From positions 1-64,000 of the forward strand of contig JBIOJB010000001.1 in assembly GCA_044450465.1 (NCBI GenBank): 64,000 nt of DNA, read 5' to 3'. Both the position numbers and the translations under genes were made by a program. The stretch is from JBIOJB01 sp044450465. Its GTDB lineage: Bacteria > Chloroflexota > Dormibacteria > Dormibacterales > Dormibacteraceae. This document shows positions 15,113 to 24,008 of this stretch, piece after piece (within the stretch, counting starts at the first letter, position 1; each line of letters begins with the position of its first letter). A model generated the notes under the pieces. The model was given only the letters and a program-made list of their open reading frames with translations, did not search any database and was not told where the DNA came from.

Positions 15113-16262
15113 TTCGAACCCCTCTTGCATTTCCGGCCTGCGTCGCGGCTTCCTCCCGCGCTTCCTCGTAGACCTCGACGATCTCCGACGCGACCCGGTC
15201 CCAGGAGTACCGATTGGCCCGCTCGTGTGCCTTCGCGCCGAGGCGCCGCCTCAATTCGGCATCCCTGGCGAGGATGACCAGCGCGGACCCAAGCTCGCGC
15301 CAGCGCTTGGGTTGCACGGCGATGCTGTCGCTTCCAGGCTCGAGCACGGACATGTAGCCCGGGACCTCGGTGGCCACCACTGGCAGCCCCGAGGCCATGG
15401 CCTCCAGCAGAACGATCCCAAAGCTCTCCGCACCCGTGGCGGGGGCGCAGAAGATGTCTGCGCTCGCGAAATAGCGAGGCTTGACGGACTCAGGAACGAA
15501 ACCGGCGAGCACAACATTGCGCACTCGGTGCCTTCCGATCCAGTTCTCGACGTTGCTGCGAAGCGGGCCGTGGCCGACGATGATCAGCCGTGTGCGGGGC
15601 TCGCGTTCCTGCAGGTATCGAAAGGCCCGCAGGAGGTCGCCGAGTCCTTTGCGCTTCTCCAACCGGCCGACGAAAAGGATGTTGACGAACTCGTCTCGAA
15701 GGTGACGGATGGGCGACAGGCCAGGTTTGTAGACATCGAGATCGATGCCGTTGGGTACTACTCGGATCGGGAACTTGGGGAAGTAGCGGCTCACGAATGC
15801 GCGGGCAGGCTCGCTCACGGCGACCGCACGGTGGAGGCGCCTGAAGTAGGGCTTGAGGAGCGAGCGGCCGTAGTAGTAGCCGAGATTGGAGCGTGCGAAA
15901 GCGTGGAAGGTGCCAACGTTGGCGGCGGTCGACATGCGCAGGAGCGTCATGGGCAGCGCGGGCATGAGCGGTTCGTGGAAGTGAAGGACGTCGAAGTGCT
16001 CGCTGCCGATGATCCCCCTCACATGGTTGCTCAGGTGAAAGCTCAGTCCGATGCGCGCGACCGAGTCGTTCACCGGCACCGCGATGGGCCGGCCAATCCG
16101 GTAGAAACGGGCGGCGTCAAACTCGAGGTCCTTCTTGCTCGACGGCGCGAAGATGCGAGTGTCGTGGCCTAGGCGCTGCAGCTGGACGGCGAGGTGCCGC
16201 ACGTGGTCATTCACGCCGCCCGGCGAGGCGAAGTCATACGGCGACACCAGCCCGACCCTCAT
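15093..16262 (-). CDS. pimA: GT4 mannosyltransferase, PimA-like
   Basis: Predicted GDP-mannose:phosphatidylinositol alpha-mannosyltransferase acting on the inner membrane face. 389 aa starting MRVGLVSPYDFASPGGVNDH, almost the PimA N-terminus with its GGV loop. Donor-site features are SVARIG and VLHFHEP, GTFHAFARS, VPNGIDLDVY, FVGRLEKRKG, and the E-x7-E motif in GAESFGIVLLEAMASGLPVV. The upstream in-frame extension to 16631 is repeat and antisense sequence and is not used. Lies between an acyltransferase and pgsA, the same company as in mycobacteria. Confidence 0.88.
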   Translation of the reverse strand: MRVGLVSPYDFASPGGVNDHVRHLAVQLQRLGHDTRIFAPSSKKDLEFDAARFYRIGRPIAVPVNDSVARIGLSFHLSNHVRGIIGSEHFDVLHFHEPLMPALPMTLLRMSTAANVGTFHAFARSNLGYYYGRSLLKPYFRRLHRAVAVSEPARAFVSRYFPKFPIRVVPNGIDLDVYKPGLSPIRHLRDEFVNILFVGRLEKRKGLGDLLRAFRYLQEREPRTRLIIVGHGPLRSNVENWIGRHRVRNVVLAGFVPESVKPRYFASADIFCAPATGAESFGIVLLEAMASGLPVVATEVPGYMSVLEPGSDSIAVQPKRWRELGSALVILARDAELRRRLGAKAHERANRYSWDRVASEIVEVYEEAREEAATQAGNARGVRNVHNAV

Positions 16263-16297
16263 AGGCGTGGGGGGCCCGACACCCTGCGTCGCGGGTA

Positions 16298-16402
16298 GGC
16301 CGGATTCATTCCGGCCGTCACCCCGGCGTGAACCCTCCAACCGCCTCCCATTCGCGGCCAGGAGAGGGGGGTTCCGTGGGGGGATCCTGATACCCCCGCG
16401 CC
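16298..16402. repeat. Structured dispersed repeat, copy A
   Basis: Consists of a 7-bp perfect hairpin at 16298-16316 with loop TTCAT, a 46-nt spacer, and a G-run/C-run core (16363-16402) reading AGAGGGGGGTTCCGTGGGGG then GATCCTGATACCCCC. The second copy at 62.5 kb has the same order of parts, nearly the same core and a different stem that still pairs perfectly. It fills most of the 142-bp gap between the second acyltransferase and pimA. Confidence 0.65.
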
Positions 16403-16404
16403 CG

Positions 16405-17271
16405 TCACTTTGAGCCAGGCCAGACCCGGTGCGGCACGTGCCACTGCTCCGGGTGCTGTGAGATGAACCGCTCGATGTGCCCGAGGAGCTCCTGGGTGGT
16501 GCGCACCTGGTCGGCCTTCGAATCGCCCGTCGACTTGGGGATGACAAGCGGCGCGCCCTCGGCCAGGTATGTGTCGTCCGGCATCCTGTAAACGCAGACG
16601 GGAAAGAGGGGCGCTCCAGTGCGCAACGCAATGGCCGCGGGCCCCAGAGGAATGGGCGCCAGCTTTCCGAAAAAAGGCATCAGGTGACCGGTGCCGGTGA
16701 TATCCCGATCGATCGCCGTAATAACAATCTCGTCGTCGCGAAGAGCCTGGAGCACCTTGCGGATACCGCCGTGGTCCAAGGTCAGGACGCTGATCCCAAG
16801 CCTGGCCCTGGTATCGCGATACCACTCGAAAAGAGGTCTCGGCTCCACCTCCTCGGCAAAGACGCTGACCGGCGCCTGCGTCGCCGCCCAGATCGCCGCC
16901 GCCACCTCGTAGGAGCCCATGTGGCACGTCACGGCCATGACTCCCCTGTGCATCGCCTGCCCTTCGGCGAGGTACTCGAGGCCCTTCACCTTGAGAAGCG
17001 GCCTCATCTGTTCCACGCGCATGCGCGGGAGGAGCATCAGGTCCGCATAGGCCTTGGCGTGGTTGTGAAAGTTGATCCAGGCCACGTGACGAAGAGAACG
17101 GTCGTCGAGGTCCGGCCGTGCCACCCTCAGGTTGAACTCCAGGCGTGGTCGAGCCAGCGGCGAGAACCAGTACGCGAGCCGCGCGGCCACCAGCGCTAGC
17201 GCGTAGGCCCAACTTCGAGGCAGCCTCACGGTTAGCGATTGAATCGCGGCGAACGCGCGCCAACGCCACAT
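16405..17271 (-). CDS. Lysophospholipid/lauroyl-type acyltransferase (PatA-like, copy 2)
   Basis: 288-aa membrane-associated acyltransferase of the LpxL/HtrB/PatA family. The catalytic H-x4-E motif is CHMGSYE near residue 117, followed by FAEEVEPRPL, DRDITGTGHLMPFFG, GPAAIALRTGAPLFPV and a terminal EQWHVPHR. One hydrophobic segment near residues 20-37 is likely the membrane anchor. Together with the paralogue upstream it could supply two acylation steps on PI mannosides; which is which cannot be told from sequence. Confidence 0.85.
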   Translation of the reverse strand: MWRWRAFAAIQSLTVRLPRSWAYALALVAARLAYWFSPLARPRLEFNLRVARPDLDDRSLRHVAWINFHNHAKAYADLMLLPRMRVEQMRPLLKVKGLEYLAEGQAMHRGVMAVTCHMGSYEVAAAIWAATQAPVSVFAEEVEPRPLFEWYRDTRARLGISVLTLDHGGIRKVLQALRDDEIVITAIDRDITGTGHLMPFFGKLAPIPLGPAAIALRTGAPLFPVCVYRMPDDTYLAEGAPLVIPKSTGDSKADQVRTTQELLGHIERFISQHPEQWHVPHRVWPGSK

Positions 17272-18135
17272 TCAGATGACGCGCCACTCTAGCCACCCAG
17301 TCACCTTTGCTCAACTTTGAACATGGGTCTGAAGGCGTACCACTGGTTGGGCCGCTCCCGAATGTAGCCCTCGAAGCGATGGACCACCTGCTGCATCAAG
17401 GTCTCCTTCGTATGGCCCTCGAGGGAAAGGCCTGGATCCACGTGGATGTGGTGGCGGCCAAAGGCCGGCGAGTACTGCCCGACGGTCAACAGCGCGGCCC
17501 CAGTCTTCAAGGCCAACGCCGCCGGACCCGATGGAACCACTGCGCGGCGGCCGAAAAAGTCGACCTCGACACCAGGCCCGTGCTCGAGGTCGCAGACCAG
17601 CGCGACGACTCGGTTCGCTCGCAGCGCGTCGGTGAGCGTCCGGACCGTCGAACGCCCTATGAAGATCACCTCGACCCCAATTCGCTGGCGCGTTCGCACC
17701 ACGGCTTCGTTCAATCCTGGAGGAAAGCGATCCGCCACGGCGACCACGTCGTAGCCCAGAGCCGCCGCGTACAAACCCGACGTGTCCCACGAGCCCATGT
17801 GCGGAAGGGCGGCGATGACTCCACGACCGCGGGCAAGCGCCGCATCAACATGCTCCCGGCCCTCCACCGTGGCGCGCTGGAGGACCTCCTCTTTCGTGAG
17901 GTCACCAATCAGGAGAAACTCCATGAGCATCCGGCCATAGTTCTGGAAAGCCTGCCTCGCCACCCGGTGGACGGCGGGATCGCCGGGCTCCCGGCCCATG
18001 GCGGCGGCGTAGTTGTCCAGCGCATTCCTGCGCTGGGCACGGCTGAGCCAGAACCAGGCCGTGCCCCCGGGCGAGGCCGCGGCGTGGCTAAGGCGCGTCG
18101 GGAGGAACCGAAGCGCTCGGGCGCCCCCGAAGTAG

Positions 18136-19301
<1,166 letters not shown>

Positions 19302-19305
<4 letters not shown>

Positions 19306-19625
19306 GCCCCAATCTCCTCGCGAACTTTCACGCGTCCAGTAATTCCCAGCATCTGATCGAGCCGCTCGCGCTCGCGCGCGATGTTTTCGACGTCGAGCGA
19401 GCAGTAGACCTGCCGCCCCTCCCGTCTCGTCTTGATCACGCCCCCAACGCGGAGCATCCGGAGGTGCCACGAGATCCGAGGCTGGCTCATGCGCAGGTGC
19501 GCCGCCAGGTCGTTCACGTTCACCTCACCCATCTTCCCCAGCCGCTCCAGGATGCGTAGACGCGTGGGGTTGGCGAGGGCCAGGTAGTGGTCCGGAAGCT
19601 CATGTCGCGGGTTCTGCAGAAACAT
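19302..19625 (-). CDS. ArsR-family winged-helix repressor coupled to ino1
   Basis: 107-aa DNA-binding regulator. The helix-turn-helix reads [19 protein letters not shown] and the wing is [13 protein letters not shown]. The metal-binding ELCVCDL box of ArsR/SmtB is absent and only one cysteine remains, so it is unlikely to sense metals in the classical way. A perfect palindrome covers its ATG (19623-19640), which suggests self-repression and control of ino1. There is no Shine-Dalgarno sequence before the ATG; a CATAAA lies 9 nt upstream, so the message may be leaderless. Confidence 0.88.
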
Positions 19626-19640
19626 AAAGCTTGCTTTATG
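19623..19640. promoter_or_regulatory. Probable ArsR operator: CATAAAG-n4-CTTTATG, with a third half-site
   Basis: CATAAAG at 19623-19629 and CTTTATG at 19634-19640 are a perfect 7-bp inverted repeat that includes the arsR start codon. A further CATAAAG occurs at 19652-19658, towards the divergent surface-protein gene. A/T-rich sites like this stand out in the high-GC background. Confidence 0.6.
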
Positions 19641-19695
19641 GAAGTCTAATGCATAAAGGGTCCGTTATGTGTATGCGCGACGAAAAGTAGCCGTC

Positions 19696-21189
19696 ATGAT
19701 TCACCGGATGCCGCGCCGGCTAGTGCTGAAGCTGATGCTCGGAATGACGAGCGGCCTGATCGCCGCCGGATTCTCCGTGACCTCGGCTTTCAGCGCAAAC
19801 GGACTGACGTTGACTCTGAATCCGACGCATGGCCTGGCCGGTGCGACGGTGACGGCGACCGCGACCTACGCGCCGCCCCCGACCGCAGGATGCCCGGTCG
19901 GCACATTTGTCCGGTTTACGTGGGGATCGCCCGCCAAGGCGCTACCGGATGGGAAATTCGACGCATCGTGTAAAGCAACCATCAGCTTCCCGCCGCCAGA
20001 TACGGCCACCGGTTCCTACCCCGTGACCGCGACTTGGACGCAAGCCCCCACCGTCACGGATACGCAGAACTACACGATCGATCCACCACCGCCGCCGAGC
20101 CCGTCACCAAAACCCGTTCCCACTCCGACTCCTACCCCGTCTCCGAGCCCGATCCCGACGCCGTCACCCACATGCAGCACCGAGGGCCCCGCGCACGGCT
20201 GCGTGCCGGTCAACTGCGCCCACCTGACGGCAGCCGTCCTTCCGCTCGGGGGCGGTGGCGGCGTGCCGCCGGTCTTGCTGCTGATCGTCGTGGTTCCAGT
20301 TGGAGCGCTGGCGTGGCGCCACCGGCGGCTTGCCAAACTGGCCGGCCCGATGCTGCTTCTGATGGTGGCGACGAGCTGCACGCTCCACACCTCGTCCGCT
20401 GCACCGACCCCGTCGACAGCACCCGCGGCTGCGCACTCCATCGTCGGTTTCGAGTCGACACCAGACTGCCGCGGCTACTGGATGGTCTCGAACTACGGTG
20501 GCATCTTCCCCTTCGGCAGCGCCACGGGCCATGGCAGCATGGGCGCGACAAAGCTCAACAAGCCGGTCGTGGGCATGGAGTCGACCCCCGACGGTGGCGG
20601 CTACTGGCTCGTGGCCAGTGACGGAAGCATCTTCCCATTCGGCGACGCTAGTGGCTTTGGCAGCACCGGAGCGATCGGGCTCACCAAGCCCATTGTGGCC
20701 ATGGAGGACACGCCGGACGGCGGCGGTTACTGGCTGGTCGTCGCCGACGGTGGCGTGTTCCCATTCGGAGACGCCGGCGGGTACGGGAGCACGGGCGCCA
20801 TCAAGTTGAACCAGCCCATCGTGGACATCGAGGCGACCCCGGACGGCCACGGTTACTGGCTCGTCGCGGCGGATGGCGGGATCTTCCCGTTCGGTGACGC
20901 CCTCGGCTTCGGCAGCACCGGAGGAATTCACCTCAGCAAACCCATAGTGGACATGGAGTCGACTCCCGACGGCGGCGGCTACTGGCTCGTCGGCGCGGAC
21001 GGCGGAATTTACCCCTTCGGCGACGCCCTGGGTTATGGCAGCACAGGTGCTGTTTCCTTGAGCAGCCCGATCGTGGGCATGGAGGACACTCCGGACGGGC
21101 ACGGCTACTGGCTCTTCGCCGCTGATGGCAGCATCCACCCGTTCGGCGATGCCCCTGGCTACGGATCTCTAGGCGGAGTGCCCTTCTAA
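19696..21189 (+). CDS. Secreted or surface protein: Ig-like domain, Pro/Thr linker, membrane helix, six 42-residue repeats
   Basis: 497 aa. A signal peptide (MIHRMPRRLVLKLMLGMTSGLIAAGFSVTSAFSA) leads into a beta-sandwich-like domain of about 100 residues with two cysteines, then a PSPSP/TPTPT linker, a Cys-containing patch, one or two hydrophobic helices (VLLLIVVVPVGALAW and AGPMLLLMVATSC, the latter lipobox-like), and six repeats of the type STPDGGGYWLVAADGGIFPF-GDA-GYGSTGA. Such GYWLV/FGDA repeats are known in surface proteins of acidimicrobial and related bacteria and may form a beta-propeller. GTG 19669 is an alternative start. Divergent from arsR. Confidence 0.75.
   Translation: MIHRMPRRLVLKLMLGMTSGLIAAGFSVTSAFSANGLTLTLNPTHGLAGATVTATATYAPPPTAGCPVGTFVRFTWGSPAKALPDGKFDASCKATISFPPPDTATGSYPVTATWTQAPTVTDTQNYTIDPPPPPSPSPKPVPTPTPTPSPSPIPTPSPTCSTEGPAHGCVPVNCAHLTAAVLPLGGGGGVPPVLLLIVVVPVGALAWRHRRLAKLAGPMLLLMVATSCTLHTSSAAPTPSTAPAAAHSIVGFESTPDCRGYWMVSNYGGIFPFGSATGHGSMGATKLNKPVVGMESTPDGGGYWLVASDGSIFPFGDASGFGSTGAIGLTKPIVAMEDTPDGGGYWLVVADGGVFPFGDAGGYGSTGAIKLNQPIVDIEATPDGHGYWLVAADGGIFPFGDALGFGSTGGIHLSKPIVDMESTPDGGGYWLVGADGGIYPFGDALGYGSTGAVSLSSPIVGMEDTPDGHGYWLFAADGSIHPFGDAPGYGSLGGVPF
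20455..21189 (+). repeat. Six tandem 126-bp coding repeats
   Basis: Each 42-residue unit begins STPD or DTPD or ATPD, has YWLV or YWMV, then PFGDA (PFGSA in the first) and GSTGA, and ends KPIVGME-like. Units start at about 20455, 20581, 20707, 20833, 20959 and 21085; the last is cut short by the stop codon. Confidence 0.85.
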
Positions 21190-21195
21190 ACCTCA

Positions 21196-21216
21196 CCTCC
21201 CAACTTTGTGGGGAGG
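21196..21216 (+). terminator. Possible weak terminator after the surface-protein gene
   Basis: CCTCCC (21196-21201) pairs with GGGAGG (21211-21216) around a 9-nt loop, followed by GCTTGTT. The T-run is poor, so termination efficiency is doubtful. Confidence 0.35.
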
Positions 21217-21325
21217 GCTTGTTCACCCAGGCAAATTGATCTGGCTGGGGTAGTGGCCGAACGTCGCGTCATGCCCCGGCGGCGTCGAGCTATCGACATC
21301 CAGCTATCACAATCACTCGGGTCAG

Positions 21326-21775
21326 ATGGTATTCAGCGTTCGGGAGCTATCTCCGATTGAGACTCACGATCTGCGGAGACGCGTCTCTGCTGCTGGTCGG
21401 ATTAGTCTGCCGAGCTGGAATCATGAGCTAGACGAAGCTCTGGGGTCTTGGCACCTGGGAGCAGTTGATTCACAGGGCACAGTGGTCGCAATAGCCACTT
21501 TCTTCCAGCTGCCATTTCCCTCCCAGCCCGAAGTTGCTGGCGCGTACCGCCTGCAGTTCATGGCCGTAGAACCATTGCTCCAGAGAAGTGGCTTAGGGAC
21601 GCTGGTGCTGACCGAGGGAGTTCGGCGTCTCCAATCGGCAGGGGTGCCTCTTTTGTGGGCGACAGCCAGACTAGAGGCCATCCCTTTCTATCAGCGCTTT
21701 GGCTTCGCAGTCTTCCCGGCGCTTGAGTCGGAGGTCACTGACCAAGCGACAATCCTGCTCGACCTCAGAGCCTGA
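21326..21775 (+). CDS. GNAT-family N-acetyltransferase
   Basis: 149-aa acetyl-CoA-dependent transferase. The acetyl-CoA loop is RSGLGTLVL near residue 90 (Q/R-x-x-G-x-G/A) and the C-terminal beta-bulge region is ATARLEAIPFYQRFGF. The substrate is unknown. Codon use is unlike the rest of the window: many A/T third positions (GTA, CTA, TCT, GCT, GGT, ATT), and the flanks are also lower in GC, which points to recent acquisition. The flanking gaps (about 135 and 100 bp) show no mobile-element genes. Confidence 0.85.
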   Translation: MVFSVRELSPIETHDLRRRVSAAGRISLPSWNHELDEALGSWHLGAVDSQGTVVAIATFFQLPFPSQPEVAGAYRLQFMAVEPLLQRSGLGTLVLTEGVRRLQSAGVPLLWATARLEAIPFYQRFGFAVFPALESEVTDQATILLDLRA

Positions 21776-21877
21776 CCCGCGCCAGACCTCGGCTGCACTC
21801 CCTATGTGAGAGGGCATGCGTGACGTTTGACGTGAGGGTTCGGTGCACGTACCGATCGGCGACCGCTCGAGGCGGGT

Positions 21878-22462
21878 CTAGGTGCGGCGGACCAGGTCCA
21901 GGAACTCGGCCCGCGTGCGGGGGTCGCGGCGAAAGGTGCCGAGCATGCAGGACGTGATGAGCTGGCCGCCCGTTTTCTGCACGCCCCGCATTTCCATGCA
22001 CAGATGCCTTGCCTCGACGACGACTCCGACGCCCTTGGGTTCCAGGGCGGCGGCGAGCGCTTCCGCGAACTCCTTGGTCATGCGCTCCTGCAGCTGCAGT
22101 CGGTGCGCAAAGACGTCAACCAGTCGCGGGATCTTGCTCAACCCGACGACCTTGCCCTTGGGCAGATACCCGACGTGGAAGTGGCCGAAGAAGGGCAGCA
22201 GGTGGTGCTCGCACAGGCTGAAGAACGGGATGTCCTTGACCACGACCATCTCGTCGTAGTCCTGGTCGAACACTGCACCCGCGATCACGTCTTCGGGGGT
22301 CACGCCGTAGCCGTCCGTCAGCTCGCGCAAGGCCCGCGCCATCCGGTCAGGCGTCGCCTTGAGACCCTGGCGCCCAGGGTCCTCACCCAGAGCGACCAGC
22401 ATCGCCTCGACCAAGCCAGGCATCGGGTCCTTGCCCGTCAACCTCTGCTTCGCCATGGCCAT
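21878..22462 (-). CDS. folE: GTP cyclohydrolase I
   Basis: First step of folate (tetrahydropterin) synthesis: GTP to 7,8-dihydroneopterin triphosphate. 194 aa. The zinc ligands are visible as the SLCEHHLLPFFG block (Cys and His) and the second Cys in ARHLCMEMRGVQK. VGLSKIPRLVDVFAHRLQLQE and KTGGQLITS complete the active site. Divergent from the PHP gene, whose GTG start is 21 bp away. Confidence 0.96.
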   Translation of the reverse strand: MAMAKQRLTGKDPMPGLVEAMLVALGEDPGRQGLKATPDRMARALRELTDGYGVTPEDVIAGAVFDQDYDEMVVVKDIPFFSLCEHHLLPFFGHFHVGYLPKGKVVGLSKIPRLVDVFAHRLQLQERMTKEFAEALAAALEPKGVGVVVEARHLCMEMRGVQKTGGQLITSCMLGTFRRDPRTRAEFLDLVRRT

Positions 22463-22483
22463 GCATGGTCACACAATTGACGC

Positions 22484-23539
22484 GTGGATGCGATTGGAGC
22501 CTCCCAGGTCCTCTCCGAGATCGGCTACCTGCTCCGGCAAGACCCCAAAGAGGTGTTCCGGGCCAAAGCCTTCGCCGCGGCGTCATGGTCGCTCGCCCTC
22601 GACCGGCCGGACCTCGAGGGGCTTTACCGAAAGGACCAGCTCACGTCGATCGAAGGCGTCGGAGAAGGCATAGCCAAGGTGCTTCGTGACCTGCTCGATA
22701 CGGGCGCCAGCCGGTACCTGAACCGCCTGCGGGAGCAGATGGGCCAGCCGGCTCGGGACGACGAGTCGCTGCTGAACCTGAGCGAGTACCAGGGAGACGT
22801 TCACTCGCACACGAACTGGAGCGACGGTAGGGCGACGATGCTCGAGATGGCCATGGCGGCGAAGGCGCTCGGCTACAAGTACCTCGGGATCACGGACCAC
22901 TCACCTCGCATCAAGGTGGTCCACGGACTGGACGCCGAGAGGCTCGTCGCCCAATCGCAGGAGATGGCCGGCGTCCAGCAACAGGTCGGCGATGTCATCC
23001 TCATGCAGGGCATCGAGGTCGACATCCTCGAGGACGGCTCACTGGACCTGCCGGACGCGGTGCTAGAGATCCTGGACGTGGTCATCGCCTCGCCACACGT
23101 GAAGCTCCGGCAGGACCATGACGCCATGACCGAGCGCATGCTGCGGGCCGTCTCAAATCCCCACGTGGACGTGATCGGCCATCCGACCGGCAGGCGTCCC
23201 GGCTCTCGAGAGGGCGCGTCCTACGACTTCGAAGCCGTGTTCACGGCGGCGGCGCAACACCATGTCGCGCTGGAGATCGACTGCGACCCAGCTCGAATGG
23301 ATCTGTCCCCCGAGCCCGCCCGCCTCGCATTCGAGTGTGGTTGCAGCTTCACGATCGATGCCGACGCCCACGCGCCGGCCGAGTTTGCCTACGTGCCGAT
23401 GGCGATGTGGATGGCGCGCCGCGCCGGGATTCCAAAAGAGCGCATCCTCAACTTTTTGCCCGCGGCCGGTCTGACCCACGCCTTGACGCGAGGTGGTGCT
23501 GAAGCCCGACCTCGTACGCCTCGGCGAGCCAGGCGCTGA
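22484..23539 (+). CDS. PolX-like protein lacking the polymerase: HhH domain fused to PHP phosphoesterase
   Basis: 351 aa. Residues 1-85 resemble the 8-kDa helix-hairpin-helix domain of family X polymerases (EIGYLLRQDPKEVFRAKAF, LTSIEGVGEGIAKVLRDLL). Residues 105-325 are a PHP domain with metal motifs DVHSHTNWSDG, GITDHSPRIKV, MQGIEVDIL, ASPHVKLRQ, IGHPTGR and TIDADAHAP. The palm, fingers and thumb of PolX, which normally lie between, are missing. PHP in PolX has 3'-5' exonuclease or phosphatase activity, so a DNA-end processing role is likely. The 3' end overlaps the convergent DUF5655 gene by 92 bp. Confidence 0.85.
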   Translation: MDAIGASQVLSEIGYLLRQDPKEVFRAKAFAAASWSLALDRPDLEGLYRKDQLTSIEGVGEGIAKVLRDLLDTGASRYLNRLREQMGQPARDDESLLNLSEYQGDVHSHTNWSDGRATMLEMAMAAKALGYKYLGITDHSPRIKVVHGLDAERLVAQSQEMAGVQQQVGDVILMQGIEVDILEDGSLDLPDAVLEILDVVIASPHVKLRQDHDAMTERMLRAVSNPHVDVIGHPTGRRPGSREGASYDFEAVFTAAAQHHVALEIDCDPARMDLSPEPARLAFECGCSFTIDADAHAPAEFAYVPMAMWMARRAGIPKERILNFLPAAGLTHALTRGGAEARPRTPRRARR

Positions 23540-23912
23540 CCTCGCGGTCCACTTGGGACGGATCGTTCAGCCGGAAGACGTGGACCTGGTTTCCTGGCGA
23601 TACCCGGTCTATGCGCCGAAAGCGCGGACTCTCCAAACGGCGGGCCAAGACGACGTGCCCATCGATCCAACGTCGCCTCAACGTGAAGGCGGCAAAGCTC
23701 ATGCGCACCTGGAAGGCGATCCTCGTCTTCTCCGGCACCACGGTAACGGGACCACTCTGTCGAGCAGCCTCAAGAAGCCGTTCGAAGGTCGCCACCACGT
23801 GCGGCTCGCGACCGACGAAATGGTCGTCGATGGAGACGCGGCTGCAGAAATGAGACTGGTTGCGGTTCGCAAACATGCGCCCGCAGGTGGGGCACGTCCA
23901 CATCGGCCGCAT
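23448..23912 (-). CDS. DUF5655-type protein with N-terminal zinc ribbon
   Basis: 154 aa beginning MRPMWTCPTCGRMFANRNQS. A CPTC pair and later HFC give a small zinc ribbon; the rest (FVGREPHVVATFERLLEAA, PVTVVPEKTRIAFQVRMSFA, RFRRIDRVSPGNQVHVFRL) fits the DUF5655 family, which has no assigned reaction. I start it at ATG 23912 because TAACCT lies 7 nt upstream in the leaderless arrangement common here; the longer reading from 23975 adds 21 residues with no family support. Confidence 0.78.
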   Translation of the reverse strand: MRPMWTCPTCGRMFANRNQSHFCSRVSIDDHFVGREPHVVATFERLLEAARQSGPVTVVPEKTRIAFQVRMSFAAFTLRRRWIDGHVVLARRLESPRFRRIDRVSPGNQVHVFRLNDPSQVDREVSAWLAEAYEVGLQHHLASRRGSDRPRAKS

Positions 23913-23919
23913 CGTGGGC

Positions 23920-23925
23920 AGGTTA
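23920..23925 (-). promoter_or_regulatory. Leaderless-type -10 element (TAACCT) for the DUF5655 gene
   Basis: On the minus strand TAACCT is followed by seven bases and ATG 23912. It decides the start of the gene. Confidence 0.45.
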
Positions 23926-23993
23926 CCGCATGGCCGCCGAGGGTCAAAACCCGGTTTCGTGCCGTTTCGCGTCACGAAATCGGAGCACTCCTC

Positions 23994-23999
23994 TAGGAT
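23994..23999 (+). promoter_or_regulatory. Leaderless-type -10 element (TAGGAT) for the LLM oxidoreductase
   Basis: TAGGAT is followed by nine bases and ATG 24009; there is no Shine-Dalgarno sequence. Confidence 0.45.
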
Positions 24000-24008
24000 C
24001 GGCCTGCG

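Noticed and set aside
15093..16631. Longer 512-residue version of the PimA-like protein
   Set aside because: The extra part reads through the structured repeat and the antisense of the acyltransferase; ATG 16262 gives the exact PimA N-terminus.
20455..21189. 126-bp tandem repeats as a CRISPR array
   Set aside because: The repeats are in frame, encode a regular 42-residue motif and have no short repeat-spacer pattern.
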